Below are positions 1 through 6,000 of a stretch of DNA of 9,018 nucleotides, piece after piece (position 1 is the first letter of the stretch; every line of letters begins with the position of its first letter). The notes under the pieces are model-generated. The model was not told where the DNA came from, searched no databases, and saw nothing but the letters and a program-made list of their open reading frames with translations. The translations under genes and the position numbers were made by a program. Source of the DNA: CAZCBJ01 sp964496705 (lineage in GTDB: Bacteria > Chloroflexota > Anaerolineae > Anaerolineales > Anaerolineaceae); the NCBI GenBank assembly GCA_964496705.1, contig CAZCBJ010000164.1, forward strand, positions 1 through 9,018. The letters are read 5' to 3'.

Positions 1-433
1 GCAGCTCCAGAAAACCGCGCACCCAGTTGCCTTCGGGATTGGAGGCCATCGGCGCGGTGGCGTCCTCGGCGTGCCCGGTGGACATGCTCAGCAGGTGGCG
101 CACGCGCATTTTTGCCAGGTTGGGATCGGGCTGCTGCGGGGCCTCTTCCGGGAAGAAGGACAGCACCAGGTCCTCCACCGAGAGGCGCCCCTCGGCCGCG
201 CACAGACCGATGCCGGTGGAGGTGAAGCTTTTGGTCAGCGAGAAGAGCAGATGGGGCAGGTCCGGGCGGTAGGGCGCCCACCAGCCCTCGGCCAGCACTT
301 CTCCGCGGCGCAGCAGCATGAAACTGTGCATCTCGCGGATGGTCCGGTTGGCTTCCTCCACAAAGGCCAGTATGGCCGAGGAGGAAACCCCTTGTGTTTC
401 GGGGGCGACACGCGAAAGAGTCAACGCGGGCAT
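1..433 (-). CDS. Beta-lactamase-family serine hydrolase, N-terminal part (runs off left edge)
   Basis: The minus strand reads openly from ATG at 433-431 to the window edge, giving 144 codons of the N-terminus; the C-terminus is outside. The protein opens MPALTLSRVAPETQGVSS and carries the class C beta-lactamase / penicillin-binding-protein nucleophile motif S-x-x-K as Ser65-Leu-Thr-Lys68 within FSLTKSFTSTGIG. It is followed by EGRLSVEDLV and by MRVRHLLSMSTGH, the layout usual in this family. Upstream, GEVLAEGWWAPYRPD is the typical strand before the active-site helix. No signal peptide is visible, so it is more likely a cytoplasmic esterase/peptidase-like hydrolase than a secreted beta-lactamase. 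The catalytic Tyr and the third (KTG-like) motif lie beyond the edge, so activity cannot be judged. GGAG (complement of 442-445) sits 8 bases before the ATG and supports this start. The gene diverges from the operon on the right, with no evident functional link. Confidence 0.88.
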   Translation of the reverse strand, partial: MPALTLSRVAPETQGVSSSAILAFVEEANRTIREMHSFMLLRRGEVLAEGWWAPYRPDLPHLLFSLTKSFTSTGIGLCAAEGRLSVEDLVLSFFPEEAPQQPDPNLAKMRVRHLLSMSTGHAEDATAPMASNPEGNWVRGFLEL

Positions 434-458
434 GATATTTTCTCCAATCTGGTTGATT

Positions 459-475
459 ACCAAATTATTATTGGT
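459..475. repeat. Short AT-rich inverted repeat in the hydrolase leader
   Basis: ACCAA (459-463) and TTGGT (471-475) form a perfect 5-base inverted repeat around a 7-base AT core. It overlaps the weak candidate -10 of the hydrolase. It could be an operator half-site pair, but arms this short occur by chance. Confidence 0.2.
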
Positions 476-489
476 TCATTCCTGTTCAA
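462..489 (-). promoter_or_regulatory. Weak candidate promoter for the serine hydrolase
   Basis: On the minus strand TTGAAC (complement of 484-489) is followed after 16 bases by TAATTT (complement of 462-467), about 30 bases before the hydrolase start. The -10 match is poor; the local AT-richness is the main support. The ribosome-binding GGAG follows at 445-442. Confidence 0.25.
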
Positions 490-682
490 GGGGCAAGTGA
501 TTGGCGAACCGGCAGCGCGGGTCGCCCTGCAGCCCACCAGTGGCGCAGCAGCGCATGGGTCAGCAGGGTTTCAGGCTGCCTGTCGCGGTGCATCTCCACC
601 ACGATCATCCGCCCTGTCCGGTTGCCACGTCCAGGAGTTTTCCACCGACAATATTTCCAAGAATTTCAGGGGGGGTGGGCAT
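486..682 (-). pseudogene. Remnant of a class I SAM-dependent methyltransferase with its middle deleted
   Basis: Two minus-strand pieces in different frames abut. The first (682 to 605) starts MPTPPEILGNIVGGK and reaches LLDVATGQGG, which matches motif I (the SAM-binding glycine loop) of class I methyltransferases, then meets a stop at 607-605. The second (frame 608 to 486) reads MIVVEMHRDRQPETLLTHAL then LRHWWAA, ending at a stop at 488-486. I recall an EM-x-D-x-Q-x-E-x-x-x-TH-x-x-x-HHWWAA segment from the C-terminal half of SAM methyltransferases in related bacteria; this is from memory. An intact enzyme would have well over 100 residues between the two pieces. The simplest reading is an internal deletion joining motif I to the later GG-R-M-I-V strand, with the reading frame lost. 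The end after WWAA also looks degraded. The DNA observation is firm; the family call is moderately strong. Confidence 0.62.
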
Positions 683-697
683 ACAAAAGCTATGCGG

Positions 698-703
698 ATT
701 ATA
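698..703 (-). promoter_or_regulatory. Possible -10 box of the decayed methyltransferase gene
   Basis: The minus strand shows a perfect TATAAT (complement of 698-703) about 16 bases before the ATG of the methyltransferase remnant. Transcripts would be nearly leaderless, in keeping with the lack of a Shine-Dalgarno sequence before that ATG. No good -35 hexamer is seen at the usual distance. It may be a relic promoter or chance. Confidence 0.3.
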
Positions 704-765
704 CAGCAGATACCCAAAACGGGTGATCACAAAGGCCAATCTCTGGTTTTGGCTTACAGATTCGT

Positions 766-795
766 TTGCTTTTTATGCCATTGAAAAGTTATAAT
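766..795 (+). promoter_or_regulatory. Sigma-70-type promoter for the three-gene operon
   Basis: TTGCTT (766-771) is followed after 18 bases by a perfect TATAAT (790-795). A transcript would start near 802, leaving a leader of roughly 115 bases before the chosen ATG at 917. It is the only convincing promoter upstream of the rightward genes, and no further one is evident in the two short intergenic gaps, so it probably drives all three. An 8-base palindrome GTGATCAC (723-730) lies upstream and could be an operator; that is speculative. Confidence 0.55.
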
Positions 796-802
796 ATATG
801 GA

Positions 803-916
803 TAATTGAAAATGCAGCGGGAAAGGCTGCTGTCATCATTCCCTCCCAGATTGTTGGTCGGGATTTGTCCATACCGGTCAACAACGCTTCGTCATTATCA
901 GGAAAGCCGGCTCCAT
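803..916 (+). other. Untranslated leader of the operon
   Basis: About 115 bases separate the predicted transcription start from the ATG at 917. The frame is open upstream to a TTG at 806 and an ATG at 812, but neither has a ribosome-binding site and the extra 37 residues do not resemble a domain. A small stem, GCAGC (814-818) with GCTGC (826-830) and a 7-base loop, is present; no T-run follows, so it is not a terminator. I recognise no riboswitch or known leader motif. Confidence 0.4.
900..906 (+). promoter_or_regulatory. Ribosome-binding site that decides the start at 917
   Basis: AGGAAAG lies 10 bases before ATG 917. The protein then begins directly with the first strand of the FHA-like domain (MEIKIIEPNGW). 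This favours 917 over the in-frame upstream starts at 806 and 812. Confidence 0.55.
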
Positions 917-1981
917 ATGGAAATTAAAATCATTGAGCCAAATGGTTGGTCAAAATCGATGCGAATCGACAAGGCTTTAATCCGCATTGGCAGCGGCCCA
1001 GGGGTGGAAATTCAAATTCCTTCAATACAAATCGCACCGCTCCATCTACAACTGCTCAACTCGCCCGACCTGCCCTCTGGATGTCGGGCGTTGAATTTAA
1101 ATGCAGCAGTGGAAGTCCAGCGCGGGGAAATGTCCATCCCGCTGGCCACCTATGCCAAATTGGACCTGCGCGACGGGGATGAGATCCTGGTGGGCGAATA
1201 TCGTCTGAGTCTCAGCCTTCCGGCTGCCGCAGCGCTGGTGCGCTCATCCCGCTCCATCCAGGCTTCGCTGGCTTTCCCGGACTCCACGCTGCGCCCGGAG
1301 GCAGCGCTGGTCGGCACATTGTTGGTGCGCAATTCTGGCAGCCAGCCGGCCTGCCAGTTTGAGGTTACCTTGAGCGGTTTACCTGACGACTGTTATCAAA
1401 TTGACCCCATTCCGCTGATGTACCCTGGCGCGCAGGAAGAAGTGCATCTGCGCCTTTACCACCGCAGGCTTTATCCCCCGGCTGGGGCTCAGGAGCTGAT
1501 CTTCACCATCACCGCACCGGACGATTACCCCGGCGAGGAGCTGGTCATCAGCCAGAGCGTGTATATCATGCCAGTCTTTGCGCAAGAGCTGTTGATCGCG
1601 GATGATCTTAGCTCACCGCCAGCCGTCCGGACTGAGCCGGTGTCCCAAAGTGTCCCGCCCCCAGCGCTGGAATTTCCTCCGCAACTCCCGATTGAGACTT
1701 CGCCTGCGGTGGAAACCTCAGCGCTGCAGGAACCCAAGCCTGTCGCGTTGGAGGTTGCAGCCGAACCGCAAATTGCCGCGCCAGAACTGCCCGCCCAAAC
1801 GCCGGCTGTGGTAGCCCCCCGGCGGCCGGCCAGCCGGCGCAGCCGGGCGCTTGACGCTGCAGCAGAGGCTGCCAAACCCGCAGCGCCCGTTGAGCCAGCC
1901 GCGCCTCCTGCGCCGCCTGAAAACCGTTCCCGTCCAAAGGTGGTGCGCAGTCAGCCGGATGATTTCTGGGATGAAGGATGA
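917..1981 (+). CDS. FHA-like / Ig-like domain protein with Pro/Ala-rich tail
   Basis: 354 residues, first gene of the operon. Residues 1-102 look like an FHA beta-sandwich: LIRIGSGPGVEIQIP (residues 21-35), PLHLQLL with His43, then LRDGDEILVGEYRLSLSLP up to residue 102. The usual GR of the phosphothreonine site is Gly25-Ser26, and the usual Ser before His is missing, so canonical phosphopeptide binding is doubtful. Residues 113 to about 230 form an Ig-like domain of NEW3/CARDB type: LVRNSGSQPACQFEVTLSGL, then YPGAQEEVHLRL and ITAPDDYPGEELV. The last 120 or so residues are Pro/Ala-rich and disordered, with a basic patch (RRPASRRSR) and an acidic-aromatic end, DDFWDEG. There is no signal peptide or membrane helix, so the protein is probably cytoplasmic. 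The same FHA-like plus Ig-like order recurs in the giant protein two genes downstream. Exact function unknown; a soluble scaffold partner is my inference. Confidence 0.82.
   Translation: MEIKIIEPNGWSKSMRIDKALIRIGSGPGVEIQIPSIQIAPLHLQLLNSPDLPSGCRALNLNAAVEVQRGEMSIPLATYAKLDLRDGDEILVGEYRLSLSLPAAAALVRSSRSIQASLAFPDSTLRPEAALVGTLLVRNSGSQPACQFEVTLSGLPDDCYQIDPIPLMYPGAQEEVHLRLYHRRLYPPAGAQELIFTITAPDDYPGEELVISQSVYIMPVFAQELLIADDLSSPPAVRTEPVSQSVPPPALEFPPQLPIETSPAVETSALQEPKPVALEVAAEPQIAAPELPAQTPAVVAPRRPASRRSRALDAAAEAAKPAAPVEPAAPPAPPENRSRPKVVRSQPDDFWDEG
1608..1978 (+). other. Pro/Ala-rich disordered C-terminal tail of the first operon protein
   Basis: Residues from about 231 to 354 are dominated by Pro, Ala, Glu and Val, with no recognisable fold. 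The segment ends in a basic patch followed by PAAPVEPAAPPAPPENR, SRPKVVRSQP and DDFWDEG. Such tails usually act as flexible linkers, and the terminal DDFWDEG could be a short docking peptide. Confidence 0.6.
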
Positions 1982-1994
1982 AGGGAGCTGCCGC

Positions 1995-3026
1995 ATGCCA
2001 GCCTTGAGTCAGTTTCAAATTCCTCCGGTGGTGATTAAAGTATTGCTGACGGCAGGTTCCATTCTGGGCATTTTGCTGGTCTGCATCCTGCTGATCCTGG
2101 TGGGGCTGCAACTGCTGCGCGTGCGCGCGGCGCGCGAGCACGCCATCCGCCTGACCAACCAGGGCAACGCGCGCAGTGTGTATCATTTAACGGTTGAGTC
2201 GCCAGAACCGGCGTTGAAATTCGCCTTTCTGATGAACAAAATTCCGCTGGCTGAGGTGCCTCCGCCGCCGCCCCCTGCGCCGGTGCAGTCGGCTCAGACC
2301 ATCGCGGACCAGGCGCATGCACAACCGCCAGCGGCGGCTCACAAAACAACAGCCTCCGCAGCGGCATCACCGGCTGGCGGTGTGGTCAAACAGGGGAAAA
2401 AAGCCGGACAGGAGGCCGCCAAGAAAGCCGGCGCGCTGGCTGCACTGCTGGGCGCAGTGGGCGGGTTGCTGCCCGGAAAGGTCGGCCAGAAATTGAAAGC
2501 CGGCGGCGCTCAGGCGCGCGAAGTGCAAACCAAGACCACCCGCGCGGTGGATGCTCCCGCGCAAATGGAACGCCGCATGGAAGCGGTGCAGAAAAGCGGC
2601 GGTCAACTCGGCGTCCCGACCTCATCGGGCGGCGTTCAGACGGCCGGGGGTGCTGCCGCCAGGCCTGCCGCCTCCGAGGCAGTTCCGGCTGTCATCCCGA
2701 CCAGCCCTGCTGCTGCGCCCGCGCCGCCGCAGGTATACACGGTTCAAACCCGCGAAGTGACTCCTGGCGAAACGATTTTGCTCTCCCTGCGGATTGACAC
2801 CCAAAAAAGGCGTTATCCCGAAGGCACCTTTGTTTACAACATCACCTCGCAGCAGATGCCGCTGGAAAAACTGAACCGGGCTGCCCCACCGATTACCAAA
2901 CAGGGCAGTGTTTACTTCAAGCATGTTGGCGCCTGGCGCTACTGGGTGGTTCCTCTGTTCAACAGCCTGGTGATTTTCTCTTCGCTGCTGGCAATCTTAT
3001 TAACCGTATCGATGATCTGGGCTTAA
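1995..3026 (+). CDS. Two-helix membrane protein with an interrupted Ig-like domain
   Basis: 343 residues. ATG 1995 follows GGGAG (1983-1987) by 7 bases and leaves a 13-base gap after the previous gene; upstream in-frame starts lie inside that gene. Helix 1 is about residues 16-41 (VLLTAGSILGILLVCILLIL, then VGLQLL), followed by R42, R44 and R47. Helix 2 is about 317-341, near the very C-terminus, preceded by R315. By the positive-inside rule the central region faces the cytoplasm. Residues 50-88 read like the first half of a NEW3-type Ig domain (IRLTNQGNARSVYHLTV). Residues 246-289 read like the second half (REVTPGETILLSLRI, RRYPEGTFVYNITS). Between them lies a low-complexity Pro/Ala/Gly/Lys-rich stretch. 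No catalytic motif is visible. It is probably the membrane partner of its two neighbours; function unknown. Confidence 0.8.
   Translation: MPALSQFQIPPVVIKVLLTAGSILGILLVCILLILVGLQLLRVRAAREHAIRLTNQGNARSVYHLTVESPEPALKFAFLMNKIPLAEVPPPPPPAPVQSAQTIADQAHAQPPAAAHKTTASAAASPAGGVVKQGKKAGQEAAKKAGALAALLGAVGGLLPGKVGQKLKAGGAQAREVQTKTTRAVDAPAQMERRMEAVQKSGGQLGVPTSSGGVQTAGGAAARPAASEAVPAVIPTSPAAAPAPPQVYTVQTREVTPGETILLSLRIDTQKRRYPEGTFVYNITSQQMPLEKLNRAAPPITKQGSVYFKHVGAWRYWVVPLFNSLVIFSSLLAILLTVSMIWA
2259..2729 (+). other. Low-complexity insert splitting the Ig-like domain
   Basis: Residues about 89-245 of the second operon protein. The segment opens with six prolines (PPPPPPAP) and is Ala/Pro/Gly/Lys-rich. Residues about 131-165 could form a helix with a glycine-rich apolar core (GALAALLGAVGGLLPGK) flanked by lysines. 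It lies between two halves that together match one Ig-like domain. Confidence 0.5.
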
Positions 3027-3035
3027 CGAGATGAC

Positions 3036-3041
3036 AGGAGG
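3036..3041 (+). promoter_or_regulatory. Strong ribosome-binding site of the giant gene
   Basis: AGGAGG sits 5 bases before ATG 3047. It is the only consensus Shine-Dalgarno in the operon and implies efficient initiation of this very long reading frame. Confidence 0.75.
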
Positions 3042-3046
3042 TCAGC

Positions 3047-6000
3047 ATGGCTGATCTGAATTACACCATTCACGAAGACTTGACCGGTGTCCGCGACCTG
3101 GAATTTGACCAGGCGGTGGTGAACATCGGCTGTCACCCGGAAAATGATGTCACCATCACCGGCACGGGCATCCTGCCCTTCCATGCCACCATTCTGGCGC
3201 AGTCCGGCCAGTATCATCTGATCCCCATGTCACCGGATGCTGCCATCGCGGTGGACGGCAGTCCGCTGCAGGTGGACGGGACAAACCTGACCGAAAGTCA
3301 GACCGTCCAGATTGGCCGCTACCTGTTGACCGTGCGGCGCAACGGCTCGCCGCACGGCATGCACATTGCCATACAGCAAAAAGGCGGGGCTCAGGGCGCC
3401 GTCGGCGTCTCGACCCCCGGGGTGGAGAATGCCATCCTGGTCAACCTGGCGGCGCAGGTGTCGGAGATTGCCGTCCAGCAAACAGCGGTGTACCAGCTTG
3501 AGGTGATCAACGCCGGGCCGATCGTGGCCAGTTTTCAAGCCGCAGTGCGGGGCGTACCGGCTGAGTGGGTGAACATCAAGCCCGCCGCTGTCAATCTGAA
3601 CGAAGGTCAACGCGCCACCCTGCAGGTGAGCATCACCCCGCCGCGCGCGCCCACCAGCGCCGCCGGCAAGCACCCGCTGGTGTTCGCCATCACCTCGCCC
3701 AACTATCCCGGCCAGCGTTGCGAGGCTGAAGCCGAGCTGACCATCCTGCCTTATGTTGAATTCAGCCTGGGCGGATTGTCGCCGCGCCAGGTGCGCGTGC
3801 CCTGGGGGCGGCGGGTGGGCAGGGTGCGTCTGCCCATCACCAACCTGGGCAACAGCACGGCTGACCTGAATGTCTCAGCTGTGGATGATGAGAACGGCTG
3901 CTCGTTTGATATCACCGTGCGCGAGGGCGTGGAGCTCAACCGCCAGGCTACCATAGCCGTCCCGGCCGGTGAGACCGCCCATCTGCCCATAGAAATCACC
4001 CCGCTCAAGCAACCCATCGCAGCGCTGCGCTCCAAACGTTATCATTACACCACCAGCGTGGCAGCGCCTGACCCGAGCGTAGCCGCCCAGACGCTGAGCG
4101 GCTCGGTGGTGGCCTCGCCATTGTTTGGCTGGTGGGTCATCCTGCTGGCGGTGTTGGGCGTGCTGGCTGGTCTGTTTCTGCTGCTCCAACCGCGCATTAA
4201 TTATTTCCAAGTCGCGGCGGGCAAAGATGTCATCGAACTGGGCGATTCGACCACGCTGGAATGGAGCGTTTCACCCTTTGCCTCCCGGGTGACCATCAGC
4301 GGAATTGACAAACCGATCACCCGCGGGCAAAACTCGATGACCGTCACCCCAACCCAATCCACCACCTATGAGATGGTCTCGGGCAACTGGCTGTCGGGGA
4401 TGCTGAGTCTGGATCGCAAAGAATCGCTGACCGTCTTGACTGTGCCGCCCGCGCCGGTGATCCGGGTGTTCGAGGTGGACCGCAACGAGGTGAATAAGGG
4501 CAATTCAATCAACCTGCGCTGGTCGGTGACCACCGCCGAGCAGGCCTTCTTGACCATTGATGAAGTGGTCTACGAGCTTAAAGGGGATAAGTTCAGCGGT
4601 GAGCAGGCGGTTGTGCTGGAGAATGACGCCATCGTCAGCCTGGAGGCGCGCAACGCCAGCGGCAGCGAGCTGCGCAGCTTTTTTATCAATGTTGTACTGC
4701 CGCACATCGATGTCACCAAATTCACCGTCTGGGTGCGCCCTCAGACCGCTGGCTTGAATTCAGCCCAGCCGGTCGCTGTGCAACTGACGGCGTCCCCGCG
4801 CCGCGCGTTGCTGCGGCAGCAGGACACCGATTTCTCACAAAAACTGGTCGAGCTGGTGCCGGATGAATCCAGCGATACCGGTTACCGGGTGGAATTCTAC
4901 CAGCCGGATCGCGAGCTGGCAAAGGGCGAGCAGATCATGCTGGAATGGGAGGTGGATGGAGTTGAGACGGTGCAGATCGCGCCATTCACCGAGGTGCTGC
5001 CCGCCAACGGCAAGCAGCCCTTCTTCCCGCAAGAATCGATGAATTTTGTGATGACCGCCAAGAGCGGTGAACTTCAGCAGCTATTCATGTTGCCGGTCAA
5101 GGTGTTTGACGGCGAACAGCCCAAGGCGCCCACCATCGAATTCTTCACCGCGTCGCCCTCCAAGCGCATCGGCCCGGGCGATGTCCAGTTTGCCTGGTCG
5201 GTGACCGGCGAGTGGACCCGCGTTCAATTGTCCAGCGGCGAGGCGGTTATTGCGGACAATCTCTTTGCCCAGGGTTTTAAAACCACTCCCGTCGTCGAGA
5301 CGGCTTCCTTCATCCTGACCGCCTGGAACGGCTCGTTATCCTCGGCCAAGATCATTGAGGTCACCATTGATCCCACCCTGCTCACCCCCACGCTGACCAT
5401 CACGGATATTTACCCGCATCAAGGCTTCTTCCGTGTGGGCGAGTCGGTCAATGTCTTCATCAAGATCGAGGGCAAAGCGGGCAATCCGGATCCCACCGGC
5501 ACGGTGATCGTCTCCGACGGTTTCTCCATTTGCACGGTTGCGCTGCCCACCGTGTCCTGCCAGCCTCCGCTCGTGTTCAAGACGCCCGGCACCAAGCAGA
5601 TCAAAGCCTCCTACTCGGGCGACAAAATTTATGCGCCGGTCGACTCCAAGGTTTACACCAAGGAGAAAATCATCGTTGAAGCCAACCAGGTTTCGCTCTC
5701 ACCTGCCTATTTCTATTCCGAAAAAGGGGTCAAGAAATCCCCCATCCCTTCGCTGTCCACTGCCAGCCTGAAGGTCGGCGACGGCTTGTATATGGATGTG
5801 TCGGTTATCCCGGAGAGCAAGATCATGGCGGACGACGGCAAGGGTCAGGTGACCGTGCGCTACTGCCCGTTGAATAATAAGGGCGCAATCATCGATAGCG
5901 AATGTGTGAGCGCCGGCCCTGCCACGGTGAAACTTGCCACTTCAGGGCCGGATGCGTCCGCCAGCATTGGGCATGCAGAGCTTTCCATCAATCATCTGCG

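Noticed and set aside
735..753. The inverted repeat GCCAA-N9-TTGGC as an operator
   Set aside because: Five-base arms at this spacing are expected by chance, and it matches no regulator site I recognise.
71..784. A 237-codon plus-strand open frame and a nested 97-codon frame (501-794)
   Set aside because: They run antisense to the serine hydrolase and the methyltransferase remnant, show no recognisable domain, and have low-information Gly/His/Arg-rich content. They are by-products of the minus-strand coding.
814..830. A GCAGC/GCTGC hairpin as terminator or attenuator
   Set aside because: The stem is only 5 bases, and no T-run or competing stem follows.
806..916. An N-terminal extension of the first operon gene from TTG 806 or ATG 812
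   Set aside because: There is no ribosome-binding site before either codon, they fall within about 10 bases of the predicted transcription start, and the FHA-like domain begins right at ATG 917, which has AGGAAAG upstream.
1608..2186. A 192-codon minus-strand open frame across the first two operon genes
   Set aside because: It spans the gap between two supported plus-strand genes, has a Gln/His/Arg-rich shadow composition, and matches no domain.
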